Shown: positions 1 through 12,083, counted from the stretch's first letter. The stretch: DNA of 64,000 nucleotides from Vesta saturnalis (GCA_036346205.1 JARFJB010000664.1:1642001-1706000), one strand, 5' to 3'. Made by a program: numbers and translations. The notes: generated by a model not told the origin, from the letters alone.

Positions 1-119
1 GTTGACCGTCTAACAGAATCGGTCCAGATAACGGATTGGAACAACACAAAGAGGGAGAGAGAGATTCAGAGTGGCGTGGAGTTACAAAATACGTACACTA
101 TGGGTGGGGGTAAGCTTTT

Positions 120-405
120 ACTTAATTTATAAACTTTGAAACACCGTAACTCAGTGAAAAGTGATCCAATGAAAAAAAACAAAAAATGGTTGTATTCGTC
201 TTATTGGCAGCTACACCTTTCATTTTGAAAAAATCCACTCGCATTTAAAAAAATGGCCGCCATGATGAAATCTCTAAAGTGGCGCCATCTACGATTAAAC
301 TGATGTCATCATCTTTCCCCCTTAAAGCCACAAAACTTTTGTCTGAAACATTTTTTGAAAAAACTTCGAGATTTTCGCGTGTATCACTTAAAATGGTCTA
401 CCCTG
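120..405. mobile_element. right terminus of a Tc1/mariner-type element
   Basis: The segment ends in CTACCCTG followed by TA, the same outward-facing end (…CACCCTG|TA) seen on several complete elements in this window. It has the AT-rich text with scattered GCCGCCAT and GGCGCCAT words seen in other arms here. The left part of the element lies outside the window, so the exact family is unknown. Bases 1-119 might hold the tail of its coding region, but I could not recognise a transposase C-terminus there. Confidence 0.45.
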
Positions 406-628
406 TATAGTAACCTACCTGGCTAAATTTATTGATTTATTTATTATATTTCTATTTATATTAATGAAATACTGACGTTCCATCTGTATATGTCAAATAC
501 GAAAAACAAGGCTGTATAAAGTAAATTTTTTTGATATGACTACTTATATAAGATGTTTAAATTAAAATTAAGGCCTATTTAGCTGCGCATTAAAAACTTT
601 TTCAACTGAAACTTACCTAAAATTAATG

Positions 629-765
629 GTGGGCGAGTGGGTATGTGGCTGGGTGTGTGTGCGCGTGCGTGCGTATGTGTAAGAGAGTGTGTGTGTGTGT
701 GTGTTGGCGAGTGGTGCGTGCGTCCGTGTGTGCGTGCGGTGTGTGTACGTAGGTGCGTACGATCA
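629..765. repeat. GT/GC-rich simple repeat
   Basis: Degenerate (TG)n tract interspersed with GCGTGCGT words. Low complexity with no coding potential. The stretch from 766 to 1617 is AT-rich and shows nothing recognisable. Confidence 0.8.
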
Positions 766-1617
766 TGTGCTAAAAATACGTAATAGATTTTTATGAAACT
801 GTGTATTAAGGTTTACTTTGAAGATATCTCAATTCTTTCTTTTGGGTTGAAATCTATTTACAAAAAAAGGTACTAAAATACAAGAATTTAAGAGACCTTT
901 ATTAAAGATAATTAAATTTTCGATACGTTTTCTTGGTGAAAGTGTTTGGTATATTGAAAAAACACATCCGTATAACACTGTAATTTTGTTTAAAGCAAAT
1001 TTAGTTTTGGTTTCACTTCTAAAAGTTTTTAATATGAAACTAAGTAAGTCTTATAAATTAATTTTGCTGTACGGACTCACAAATCAAAAATTTAATATTG
1101 ACTTGTTTTCATATTTGACGAATGTAGATGAAATGTCGCTGCTTGAATAATATAAATCTACGTTTAATGGGCAAATTTGTATTAAATTGAATGTCAAATC
1201 TAATATGTGTATTATATAAAGTAGGTTGGATTTGATATTTATTACTTTTTTATAATACAAAACGTGCATTTGAGTATATAATTAATTGATTACATGTGTA
1301 TTGTACATTTAATGTAAGAGAAAGTATGAGCACCCATATCGAGACTGATTAATTCTGGTCTCTATTTGCTAATATACCATGACAAAGGTGAAATAAAGTT
1401 ATGTGCTTGTCATTTAATTCGTTTGAAATAGTTCACCTGATACTTGCTTTTTGTTTGCCCCACGAAACTCGTCTTCCATTTGTTCCATTTCATTTATTCT
1501 TATTTCTGGAGGTGAAGGTGTAATTTTTTCTGATGCTACTTGAGCGACAGTTGTCTAGGCCCTTGGTACGGTATTTTTGTTCTGTATTATAAGTGTTTTG
1601 TAACTGTGGTTTCATAT

Positions 1618-1860
1618 TAGTTGAGTTGATCGGTCTCTTTCCACAGTTTTTGCTTTTTGATCGTGACGTTTCGGAAGCGGACCCTGCTTTCGTTAACAAA
1701 CTTAGTCAAGTATTTGGGAAAAAATCATAATACATGAATTCGACTCAAGTGTGAAAACAGTCCTTCTCAGGACTAAGCCTGATTGCGGAAGCAGAGTCCG
1801 CTTCCGAAACGTCGCGCTATGAAAGCAAAAACTGTGGTAATAGGCCGATCAACTCAACTA
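1618..1860. repeat. imperfect inverted repeat with hammerhead-like words
   Basis: The left arm (about 1618-1692) and right arm (about 1786-1860) are reverse complements over roughly 75 bases, sharing TAGTTGAGTTGATCGG, CCACAGTTTTTGC and GACGTTTCGGAAGCGGA. The right arm on the plus strand (1779-1813) reads CTGATTGC, then a 6-bp stem GGAAGC/GCTTCC, then GAAACGTC. This resembles a hammerhead core, but positions corresponding to the conserved GA of CUGAUGA are altered. Probably the two ends of a small foldback element. Flanks to 2790 hold no recognisable gene. Confidence 0.6.
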
Positions 1861-2789
1861 GTATTTTTGTTTTTTGTCGCAGTCTCTTGGATCTTGTGTT
1901 CTCCTTTATACGTGGGTCAGCGTTTTCAGTTTGCAGAAGTTTAGATCTTTACAAAGTGTTTCTTTATGGGGATGTACATATCGTGCTATGTTTGCAATAT
2001 GTTGCTGCATGTGTTAATTTTGACAGCTGAAGTACCTTCGGAGCATAGGTAATGGAAATATTACTGCTTTTATTGATCTTTTAATGATCTTTTTCGAATG
2101 TTAAGATATCAAGATATGAATGGGTTTACCAACCCACTCTCCTTCGTTTGATTTTTACTTTGTGGACATTTGCGACATTTTTATCACAAAGGCCTTCTTT
2201 CATTTTTTCTAACGTACGGTTTAAGAAATCTGGACAGTATACACCGTTTGTTGGGTGAAGTTGTAATGGGGTAAAATTTTTGTATAGACTTGTTATAATC
2301 TCACACGATTGTGACTGGAAGGCTTTAACCCAGCAGTATCTAGGTAGTATAAGCCAGCAGCTAGTGAAAGTAATTAGAGCACTTTGGATGCGTGGTCAGA
2401 AGATTTATTATTTGCACCATACTAGTATAAATGTTGGTAAGCATAAGCTTTTTTGTATTAATAGTAGGTGTCATGTGCTTTCTAAATAAAACTCTGAACG
2501 TTCAAAAACAGTGTAAGGAGAAAGAGGAGAGAAAATTTTTATTTAGCACACATACAAACACACACAAATCAAAGCAAGAAATTAACTATCCAGTAAACAA
2601 TAATTGGTTTATTCAATATACGTGTAAAAAGGGAATCAAATTGTTGAGCCAATCCACTCACAGACCGGTTACAGCGTGTCTAATAAGTGATGAACACAGC
2701 GGAGCCATGACGAACCTCTACTAACTTCATAATTACTCTATGCCACCGTCACAAACACATGTTATATTGTGTTATATTTTATTTTGTTC

Positions 2790-3215
2790 TGTTAGTTTTC
2801 GTTACGTTACGTTTCGTTTCGTTTCGCTTCGCTTCGCTTAGTTTCGTTTCATTTCGCTTCGTATCGCATTGCATCGTATCGTATCGTGTCGTATCATATC
2901 GTATCGTATTGCATTGTGTTGTATTGTATTATAATTATATTATATTGTTGGTAACGAACGCTTAAGCTTGTTGTACTTATTGAGATTTTGATGCCTATTC
3001 CTTCAGCCTTGTGAATGTATGAGCAAGTAGATCTCCGAAATGCATTGACCGATTTCATCCATATTTTATACACGTATTGTATGATATTGTATCGTACCGT
3101 ATTGTTTCAAATCGTATCATATCGTATCGCATCGCAACGCATCGCATCGTATTGTTTTGTGTTATATTGTATTGTGTTGTATTGTGCTGTATTGTATTAT
3201 AATTATGTTAAGCTT
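2790..3215. repeat. degenerate pentanucleotide repeats
   Basis: Two blocks (about 2790-2940 and 3060-3215) are runs of 5-bp words such as CGTTT, CGCTT, CGTAT and TGTAT that grade into one another. A stretch around GAATG...GCATTGACC is repeated after each block, so a whole unit of about 230 bp may have been duplicated. The open frames across it are by-products of the repeat. Confidence 0.7.
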
Positions 3216-3438
3216 ATTGAGATTGTGAATGCAAGAGCAAAATGCATTGACCAATTTCGTCCATATTTTATACACTTTGTAATAAAAAAATAATAAATGG
3301 GTGTAGAGGGTTGCTGTTGTTAATTTCACCCCTAATATTACTTATACTCCTAATAATACATAGAATATTTTGTACCTTCAGCTCAGTCGACGATTAAACG
3401 GGCCATGTTCTTAAAATTTGATTTGCTTTAATTAGAAA

Positions 3439-3440
<2 letters not shown>

Positions 3441-3472
<32 letters not shown>
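3441..3472. repeat. (TG)n microsatellite
   Basis: Uninterrupted GT dinucleotides, 16 units. The surrounding 3216-4330 is AT-rich with short AAAGTAAACAT repeats near 3925-3970 and no recognisable gene. Confidence 0.9.
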
Positions 3473-3474
<2 letters not shown>

Positions 3475-4329
3475 GATATGTTCGCTTTACAAAAAAGATG
3501 TAACTTCAACCTGTAAATAAATGTTAAAATACTTCGGACGCCAGCTTATTTTATGGAAAACAAGTAAACCGTAAATGTAATAAATGTAAAATTGGAAACA
3601 ATAACAAGGTTTTTTTATAAAAATCTTTAAGGCAAGTTATAAAGTAGCAAATCTAATTACTAATGTTAGTAAATCTGAATTAACTTAAAAATACGTTTCA
3701 TAAATCAAATACCTGTAGTACTTTTAAATTTTGGGTGTCACTGGTATCCTGTTGCAGATAACACAATGCTGACGCAGCCACGCTCTCCAATTCTGATATT
3801 CGTTGATTCCAAATAAGTAAATTCCTTTACATAACAGCCAAACTTGATTGATTTAAAGTCATCATCGTTAAATTGAAACGTAATAGTACAATGAAATTAC
3901 GTAAAAGGAAAATTTAACGTCATAAAAGTAAACATAAAAGTAAACATAAAAGTAAAATAAAAGTAAAATAAAAGTGCCTAAAAAGGATAAATATGTTAAC
4001 AATGAAAAGTAGGTTTAATTAGCTCTTACCGTAAAATTTACGACACTTTTGATAAAAATATTCAAGAGCAAAAATGGACGCTTTTTGCTTTCATTATTGT
4101 ACAACAACGACCTCCAAAAAAGATGTCTGCGCACTAACTCAATGTGCAAACAAATGCGCGTACAACCTCCACTTTAAAATTTCTAAACGCATGCTTTTCA
4201 ACCAATAAGGTATGCAATTCACATGACACCAAAATGAACGAAGTTGCTTAAATTATTGTAAATTTCAACACAACTTAAAAAGTTTGTTACAACTTGTGCT
4301 TTATATATTTTACTTGATCATGATTACAT

Positions 4330-6010
4330 ATAATTGCTCAGATCAAAAGTTATGGGGTAACACCAAGGCCCTGTTCAAATGTGTCGAGGAAACTGTGAAA
4401 TGTATTTCCTCAATCGACAAGAACAAAATTGTATGGCTTATGACTTTGGATATGCTCAAAAACTTTATACACTAATTTTGTTGTTGAAATGACGATGAAT
4501 TGTATATTTCTAGGGCATTGTCGTCATTTGGGCTGAAGATACTGAAAAGCTGTATTAGTAAATTTCGTTGGAGAAATGACCAAATGCATCATTTCTATCG
4601 TCTAGAACGAAATTGTCTTTTTTTAGGGCATTCGTAGCCATTTGGGGATAAATTTATCCAAAGCCTGATTTATACTCAAATTTAGATAGAAAAATGGCGA
4701 AACGCGTTCCCTCTGTGGATAAGAACAAGCGTTGGTTATTATTTTAGGTCAAATATGCGCCCAAAAACTGTAAACATTGGTGAAACGGCCAGGCGCATTG
4801 TCTTGTTTGACAAGAAAAAAGAGCAGATTCGTATTTTTTAGGGAGTAGGTCAGAATTTGGAGCTAAAGATGTCCAAAACGGTATCCATCAATTTCGTAGC
4901 AACTACTCCAAACGCATTGATTCGATGGTTAAGGACGAAATTTTATGGTTTTATGGTGTTGGTAACCGTTTGGTGCCAAAAGATGCCCAAAATTATTATT
5001 TATTCACCTTGATTAGTTGAGAAAACGGCCAAATGCGTTGTCTCAGTAGGCAAGAACGAAATTTTGTGTCGGTTATGGTTTTAGGTGAATATGCCCAAAA
5101 ACAGTCACAACGGCCAAACGCGTTGCCTTGATTGAGAAGAACAAACTTTTGAATCATTTGGATCCAAATATGCCCAAAAACAGTCTTCATGTTATAGTAT
5201 TTTGTTGTGAATACGACCAAAAGCATTGTCTCTACGAACAAGAACAAAATTTTATGATTCTACGGTGCTGGTCACCTTTTGGGGCCACAGATACCCACAA
5301 TCATTATTTGTACACTAATTTCCTTAGAAGAATGATCCAACGCATTACTTTTCAGAAGAACTAAATTTTGAGGTTTTACGGGTGATGGTCATTATTGGGG
5401 TGTCCTATTCATAATATTTATTTAGAGGTTTTTGTTTAGGCAAGTGTTAACTAGTTTAACTTTTGTACCTTCCCTACATTCTTTTTAGCAACATTTTACT
5501 TTATTGTTTAATTACTGATTTTCTTTCTTTTATTATGAGATATTTAAAAATTTCCTCGAGTATCCTTTTCGAATTCGTAATAAATTTATTGCCTTACTTA
5601 ATTTTTTATTTTGAGACAATTTTATCAATTTCGAAATTATTTGCTTAATTGACACAACTTACATCAATGTTTGTTTTGTTATATTGAAAATTGTAATGAA
5701 CCTACAAACAAAATTTTTGGACAACTTTTAAATGTGTGTAGCTCTTCTTGCAATTCTGCGAATGCTCGCAAAAGTAGTTTGTAAACGTGAGATATGGTAC
5801 ATTTTTTGTGATTCAACCAAATATTTTCGCAATTTTTGTAAGTGAGCCTATTAAAATTTGGTTTGTTTTATGGTTTTACTTATAGGTCCCTTCTTGGGGC
5901 CAAAATAGCCAAAATCATTATTTGTACTCCAATTTCGTCAGGTAATTATTTCGATCCAGAGCAACTAAATTATGAGGTTTTACGATGCTGGTCATTATTG
6001 AGATATGTTA
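4330..6010. repeat. degenerate ~110-bp satellite array
   Basis: The same sentence recurs about every 90-120 bases: a GGCCAAACGC-like word, a CAAGAACAAAATTTT-like word, a TTTTAGGTG-TGGTCATTTTGGGGC-like word and ATGCCCAAAA. CAAGAAC-type words occur near 4418, 4610, 4721, 4812, 4932, 5051, 5140, 5240, 5355 and 5960. Copies are heavily diverged and the array is interrupted at about 5390-5870 by AT-rich DNA. No coding function is supported. Confidence 0.65.
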
Positions 6011-6109
6011 TATTAAAAATGTTTTACTTAATTCTGTAATTACTACTTTTGGTAGTTGGATAGACCAACTCGATTGGTCTTGATTTACTTGCGTTATACT
6101 ATGTTGTTA

Positions 6110-7035
6110 CATCGTTTTGTATTGTGTTGTGTTGTGCTGCGCTGTGCTGCAATGTGTTGTGATGTGGTATGTTTTGCTGTGTTATGTTATGTTATATGTT
6201 ATGTGATATGTTATATGTTAGTTATATGTTGTAATGTTATGTGCATGTTATGTAACGTTACGTTCTGTTAAGTGACGTTGGGTTAGGTTAGGTTACATTA
6301 TGTTGTTATGGTACGTTACGTCATTCACGTTAGGTTACGTTACGTTATGTTATGGTATATTGTGTTATGATACGTTACGTTATGTTAAGTATGTTTTGTT
6401 TTGTGTTTTCTTATGTAATGTTATATTTAAAGTTGCTTCGAGTGTCTCAGTTTCATAATAAAAATGTATTTCCTTAATTAATTTGTTTGAAACAATTTTA
6501 ATAGTTTCAAACTTGTTTGTTCTTTGATCTGGTCGGTTGGTACAACTTACATTTACATTACGGTACGTTACTGTATATTGTTATGTGTTATGTGTTATGT
6601 GTTATGTGTTATGTGTTATGTGTTATGTGTTATGTGTTATGTGTTGTGTTATGTGTTATGTGTTGTGTTATGTGTTATGTGTTATGTGTTATGTGTTATG
6701 TGTTATGTGTTGTGTTATGTGTTATGTGTTATGTGTTATGTGTTATGTGTTATGTGTTATGTGTTATGTGTTATGTGTTATGTGTTATGTGTTATGTGTT
6801 ATGTGTTATGTGTTATGTGTTATGTGTTATGTGTTATGTGTTATGTTATATATTGTTATAAGTTATGTTATACGTTAGTTATATGATGTTTTGTTATGTA
6901 TGTTTTGTAATGTGATGTTAGATTACGTTAGGTTACATTATGTTGTTATGTCATGTTGCGTTACATTACGTTACGTTGCGTCGCGTTACGTTAAGTTACG
7001 TTGCTATGATGTATTATGTTACGTTACGTTATATT
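6110..7035. repeat. TTACG/TTAGG/TTATG-type simple repeat region
   Basis: A kilobase of 5- to 7-bp words (GTTACGTTACG, GGTTAGGTTAGG, GTTATGTTATG). A few words match the arthropod telomere unit TTAGG, but they are not arranged as a telomeric array. It surrounds the cleaner 7-bp array listed separately. Confidence 0.7.
6579..6846. repeat. 7-bp tandem array (TGTTATG)n
   Basis: About 270 bases of the unit TGTTATG with a few 5-bp slips (GTGTT) near 6640, 6663 and 6710. Because 7 is not a multiple of 3, all three plus frames stay open and cycle through the same Met-Cys-Tyr-Val-Leu-Cys-Val peptide. This makes three overlapping spurious open frames of 113-120 codons. Confidence 0.95.
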
Positions 7036-7903
7036 TGTTTAAAAAAAAGTTTGCTCGTGGCAGAAAAAAGGTTACATAACAAATAAAATGTGAACTTATG
7101 ACATGTGAAAAGCTAAGTTTGCGTCACGGCTTAGCTCAGCGCACATTACCTAAGATACTTACTGTAGACTGAGACCCTTTTCTTAATAAGGTCGTAAGGG
7201 GATGCAGAGATCATATCCATAGCTATAAATCAGGCAAGCATGACAGGCGCCACTTTCGATAATTAAAATACAACAAAAATGAGAAAGTTGTACTTTAATA
7301 CCATCGGTAAACTTAGTAAATAACACAGCAGCTGTATTTATTTGTATATTTAATAAATAAAAATAAAGTGCTGATTAATTTCAGCAAAAAATCCTAATAA
7401 TCAGTACTAAACGTAAAATTGATTGAAACGATAACTTCATTGTAATAACACACATTTTTACGACCCGTCAAAAAAATACCATTGAAGTAAGGACATACAG
7501 TCAAATGTTTTTTATCTTAGAAAACACTAACTAAAGTCAACTGTTTTCTTTTCATTAACACAGTATTAAACCTTCCGAAACAATGTTAGACTAGCGTTAC
7601 TTTAATGTTCGTAAATTAGTTGGTATAGTTTGGTTCACTTAATAAAAACCTAATTTACACCTAAAAGGATATGTACTTAGTTGTTGTACAAGTTAATGTA
7701 TTATATCGAAACAATTTTGCTGTCGAGAACTTCATTTCTTGTAGGGTTTTCAAAATATATATTTTTTTTTAGGTGTGTGGTCCCCTAGTTAATTAAAACA
7801 ACTATAAAAAGACAGTAATTTTATTGCAACCATACAAAACATTATGAAATGATTTACTAATTCGTACAACTTATTAAACTAATAAACGTAACCTAATTTA
7901 TTA
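7036..7903. other. AT-rich stretch without a recognised gene
   Basis: No coding region or complete repeat was recognised. The part next to 7904 is probably the 3' untranslated end of the piggyBac relic that follows. Confidence 0.5.
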
Positions 7904-8677
7904 TTAACAGTGTTTTTCATTATAGCTCGATAAACACAAAATCGGTTATCCCTCGCAATCATCGCAGTAAGTGTCAACTTTCAATGTGCGATTAGTTGCA
8001 TACTTTCTGGCATTAAGATCATTGTTTTTCTCATAACAATTTTAGCAAAACCTTTTTACTTTATGCTTGCTTTCTATTTCTTTTTGAAAATGTGGAGTTG
8101 TCGTTTTTTTGGATGTGGTTCATTTTGTTCGTTTGGTTCATCTGTTCCTTCGATGGCATTTGCAAGATAAATGTCTTGTTACCTCTTTTTTTAAAGCTGT
8201 AATGCTGATGTTACTTTAGGTGGCTTGCTTATATAAAATCAATGCATTAGCCATAGGAGTTGTAAGTAATAGTTCAAATGTAATTTTTCTGTGCCATTTT
8301 ACAGACCTACGAAGTGGATTAGAAATTTAACCCATTTGGCCGGGTAGATCCACGGAGCTTTTGCGGCAATTGTAGTGTATTATAACGTTAGGTACCTGTT
8401 TAGTTTACCCATTTCTAGTTATTTCTATCATTTCAGCGTCATGCTTGGTACACCAACATTAGTATGTCTCTTTGGTCTTTCAACTTCAGCACTTTTGCGT
8501 ATTGTTTCAACGAGGTGGGTATTAGAATTGAGCATTTTCTTTGCTAGGGGCAAGCTTGTATAACAGTTGTCCGTTACTAAATTGCGGCCGTATCCAACAA
8601 CATCCTGAGTCAGAAATGTTACAATTTTCTGTGGAGTTACTCATTCGCTGTTTTCAGCACCTTCGTATATTCCAATA

Positions 8678-9913
8678 CAAGGTGCGCCACGGAAACGGGC
8701 GATTTGTAAGACAAAAAATAACTAAATCATTTTATTAAGAAAATTAAAAACTATTTCACGTTAACCTATATAAAATAGCTTTTATTTCTTAAAAATAACG
8801 TTTACGAGATGTCCACCATTGCTATGCAAACATTCTTCCAAACGTAGAGGCAAGCTATGCATAACATTGCGTAACATTTCAACAGGTATCTGGTTGCTTT
8901 CTTTTCGAATTCTTAACTTCAGTTCATCAATGTTCTGTGGGCGATGTGCGAAAACGTTAGTTTTTAAGTAGCCCCACAGAAAAAAAATCACACGCCGACA
9001 AATCCGGAGATTTCGCTGGCCAAGGAATGTTTCCATTCTTAGAAATAATTTGATCGGTTTAGGGCTTCTTAATATATATTCTGGCTGTGTGTGCAGTTGC
9101 CCCGTCTTGCTGAAACCATGTGTCGACGTTTATCTGTGGAAGTAACGTTAGCCTAGGTCTTATAAATGTCTCGATCATTCCAACATAACGGCCTGATGTA
9201 ACTGCATTTCCATTGTCATCTTCGAAGAAAAATGGACCAATTACTCCAAAGGACGAAATTGCACACCACACTGTCACTCTTGCACTATGTAGTGGTTTTT
9301 GATGAAGAACTCTAGGATTTTCATGTGTCCAGTATCGAAAATTCTGCTTGTTTACGAATCCTGAGAGATGAAAATGACGACTGAAGTTTGAACTACTTAT
9401 GAAGTCATTTGGTTCTAATTCTTGCACAATCTGAATTTTATATGGTTTAAAATGCAAGTCCTTGTGTAAAATTCTTCTTAAGGTTGTCGTTGAAATTTCC
9501 AGCGAAATTGAGTGACGCCGTGCAGAACGTTGTGGACTTCTTACCATAGCTTCCCTGATTCTCTGAATGGTTTGCGGTGTTCTCACTGGATTCAATCTCC
9601 GGTGGGGCTTCCGTTTGAGTGATGAAGCTGTTTCTTCAACATTTTTAACCCAAATTTTGATAGCATGCGCAGAGGGCACAGCATCATTACGATCAATGTT
9701 AAAATGGTTGCGAAACATTCTCTGAACTACTACGTAACTATTACTTTTGTGGAATGCTCTTACGGCAAAAGAACGGTGTTCAGCTGACCACTGTTACATT
9801 TTGACAAAATGCTGTTAAACTGACAATAACCTAAAAGTAACAGCAGCCTCTAATTATTTGAAGCTTACTATTAAAATGAAATTCAAAATCGCCCGTTTCC
9901 ATCGCGCACCTTG
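8678..9913 (-). mobile_element. Tc1/mariner-type element (DD41D group), 1236 bp
   Basis: Both ends are visible. The left starts CAAGGTGCGCCACGG and the right ends in the reverse complement of CAAGGTGCGCGATGG, with AAACGGGCGATTT shared just inside. TA is present on both sides (8676-8677 and 9914-9915), the normal target duplication of this superfamily. The inverted repeats are short (about 30 bp), unlike the other members in this window. It sits inside the piggyBac pseudogene directly after its FKLCSG block and its transposase reads on the minus strand. Confidence 0.92.
8782..9796 (-). pseudogene. DD41D-type transposase, frameshifted
   Basis: The protein begins with QWSAEHRSFAVRAF at about 9790, but the codon after the only upstream ATG is a stop. 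It continues through two helix-turn-helix modules (…RNHFNIDRNDAVPS; VRTPQTIQRIREAMVRSPQ; SARRHSISLEISTTTLRRIL) and the linker DLHFKPYKIQIVQEL. The catalytic core retains WTHENPRVLH, VTVWCAISSFGVIGPFF and FQQDGATAHTAR (second Asp). A frameshift near 9040-9060 separates this from the third-Asp region, which is itself damaged; FFLWGYLKTNVFAHRP is legible. It ends …EECLHSNGGHLV. The segment that should hold the first Asp is shortened. Wing and Trp/Gly landmarks match insect proteins often labelled Tc3-like. Inactive. Confidence 0.88.
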
Positions 9914-10643
9914 TATTATGTATGTAGCCCATGCCTGAACATAACTTAAAAGGTTTTATACCATAATTGTGTCTTTTTGACTTTATATATTGTTTTATTG
10001 ATAGTCTGCCTCTAAATGGCAACGGCAACATAGTTTCGGCGACACAAACGTATTCGGGAGTATGTAAGTCTTTATAATTTTTTAACAGTTTATCTACCAG
10101 TGGTTGAATTTTAGAATTTGCCTCCTGCTACAGCTTCATTATTGTCTGCAACATTTCAGATCGATTACGACTCATTAGGGAGCGAGGAAAATGTATACGC
10201 ATCTCGCATAATGATTTGTTTGATCTACAATATGTGAAATAATTACATAATCTACAATAGCGTCATATATTTACAATGGGCTTGCATTTACTAGCAGTGC
10301 CGCAACCTTTGGGTTTATTCCAGATGGCTCACTGAACGGTGGAATTGTTTTGTGATTTCCTGCTATTTAATCCCATCTCTTTAAATCGTCTAAAGCAGTA
10401 GGTACTGGAGTATATGAATCATGTGAATATTTCTTTAAACTTTGTTTACGTTTTCTCGTACTCTGGTACCTCAAGATCGTCGTCCCAGTCCAAGTTGTCT
10501 TCAAAAGAATTACTGGAAGACCGGCGATACGAATCACTATCAGAAACTGGAAAATGCTCTGTAAGATATTCGTTTGAACCTGAATCACCCAATTGCTCTG
10601 CAAGTTCTTCTTATTGTATCTGAGTAAGCGGTTTCCTAGACAT

Positions 10644-11290
10644 GTAAAAATATACCATCTTTTTATACAAAAAATTAATATAATAAAAGGTTGTATCTTA
10701 CCTTACCTCTACCCACAACAATCTCAATATAATAATTATAAATAAAAGATATATGTAGACTAATAGCAGCGTTTGCAAACACAAACGAATTATAATGACA
10801 ACAGACCACCAAACAACAAAAACAAACTAATAATATCGCATATCGCTTGGAAACACTAACATACCGCCTTTATGTTCAAAATGCAACAACCTAACCTAAC
10901 GCAAGGGGTGGATTTCCCTTCTGCAAGGAAGTAAACAAGATATGATTTACATTGGAAAGTAAATGAACGAAAATGATCCCATACACGCGTTACACATAAA
11001 ACAAAAATTTTATTTGGCTAAATACCCATTACAGACGATAAAAACATATACACAGATATTCGTAGTTACATATGGCTAGAAATTTTCATTATTAAAAGAA
11101 AAAATGCTACAGTATGCCTAAATATACTCTCAAATAACAACACTATTAGAAATTCGAATTTCGCGCCGTTATATGACATTAATGGTTTTTGGTTATTTGT
11201 ATTTGAACAGAATTAATATTAACATAAAAAGCTTGAGCTTGTTTCGATGAGTATTTGCATAATAAATTGGAAAGCTTTTAAATATACGCG
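10644..11290. other. AT-rich interval upstream of piggyBac relic
   Basis: No gene recognised. The part near 10650-10900 is presumably the 5' flank of the piggyBac relic, and CCTAACCTAACG occurs at about 10890. From about 10920 onward the sequence changes to unique-looking AT-rich DNA. Confidence 0.4.
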
Positions 11291-11992
11291 GTAGTTTGAG
11301 GGTATGACTGTTTGGTAGAAGAGAGCAAGTGTGAACACTGATATAATGATGTGTATTTGTTAGTCAGCCGCATGAAGTAAGCGATAGAAAGAGTCGCGCT
11401 AAGTAAGCGATCAGAGTTGGTTGAATTGAAAGTAACCAAACGGTTGAAAATCGATAACTGCAGTTTAAGTTATACTGCAATTTAAATCGTGAAATTATAA
11501 CGAAAATTCAGTTCATATAGTGATAAAGAAATATAAGTGATATTTTCCTTACTAATGCGAGGAAAAGCTAAAAAGAATTAAAAGTGCAAATGTTGTCAAA
11601 TTGGCGATAATAAAAAGATTGCGTAATAGTTTACAATAGCGTTTTAAGTGCGTATTGAAAGTGTTTGAAGTTGATGTTTTGATAGCAAGTGATAAATGTA
11701 CAATAAGACAATCGATCCAGTTAATAGATCGGTATAGAAAATATAATAAGCAAAACATTGACGATTAAAAGCATAGTCGTTCGTAGCTCGCTTGCATTTT
11801 GTTGTACACGCTATTTGCAGCTAAAATTGAACAATTAAGTAAAAACTGGATAGTGTAAATATATCCAGCAATTATTTACTAAAATCATTAACTGATGAAG
11901 GAAAATTAGAAGCGTATTAATCCATAAAAAGGTGTAAGAAAAGATAAGGAGAACAAAGGAGAACGGTTCCAGAGTGACGACAAAGTGACATC
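11291..11992 (+). promoter_or_regulatory. candidate promoter/5' UTR of a host gene
   Basis: An A-rich leader of about 600-700 bases with several short upstream stops leads to an ATG in good context at 11993. The text (AGAGAGCAAGTGTGAAC, repeated TAAGCGAT words at about 11375 and 11405, then long A/T leader) resembles an insect 5' UTR rather than any repeat elsewhere in the window. A possible initiator-like TCAG lies near 11362. No TATA box was identified with confidence. This is inference from composition and from the splice donor downstream. Confidence 0.25.
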
Positions 11993-12083
11993 ATGGGAAG
12001 ATCAGCCATCATCAACCTAAACGAGACCTTCACCGATTCAAGAAACGCCGAGTTACATCATCCGCTATCAACGAAAATAACAA
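11993..12083 (+). CDS. candidate first coding exon of an unidentified host gene
   Basis: ATG at 11993 is preceded by GTGACATC and opens 30 codons that begin MGRSAIINLNETFTDSR and end …LSTKIT. The exon then runs into CAA|GTAAGA, a strong splice-donor match, one base into a codon. Codon use is richer in G+C than the surrounding DNA and there is no similarity to transposon proteins in the window. Without splicing the frame closes 7 codons later. No acceptor or second exon was recognised within the window, so the rest would lie beyond a large, transposon-filled intron. I do not recognise the peptide. It could also be a chance open frame. Confidence 0.35.

Larger units (their letters stand above)
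7904..10643 (-). pseudogene. piggyBac (PGBD) transposase pseudogene, split by a transposon
   Basis: Reading leftwards, an ATG at 10643 opens an acidic, Ser/Asp-rich N-terminus (…EEDNLDWDDDLEVPE-like, with early stops). After the gap comes a clear DDE_Tnp_1_7 block at 9921-10031 containing FRGRLSIKQYI, KRHNYGIK and FKLCSG, a hallmark of piggyBac transposases. The C-terminus (7904-8100) has the family's Cys-rich domain: KRFC…NCYEK, then TYCDDCEG and LCLSSYNEKHC. Several in-frame stops (for example between the Cys pair near 8045) and a 1236-bp mariner-type insertion at 8678-9913 make it non-functional. I could not identify convincing TTAA-flanked ends. PiggyBac transposases cut and paste DNA at TTAA, but this copy is dead. 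Confidence 0.85.

Noticed and set aside
6240..6310. TTAGG words suggesting a telomere
   Set aside because: Only two or three consecutive units within mixed pentamers; not a telomeric array.
6517..6886. Three overlapping plus-strand open frames of 113-120 codons rich in Cys, Tyr and Val
   Set aside because: They arise from the 7-bp tandem array, which reads the same peptide in all frames.
7120..7205. GGCTTAGCTCAGCGCAC resembles a tRNA/SINE A-box
   Set aside because: No B-box or cloverleaf could be completed downstream.
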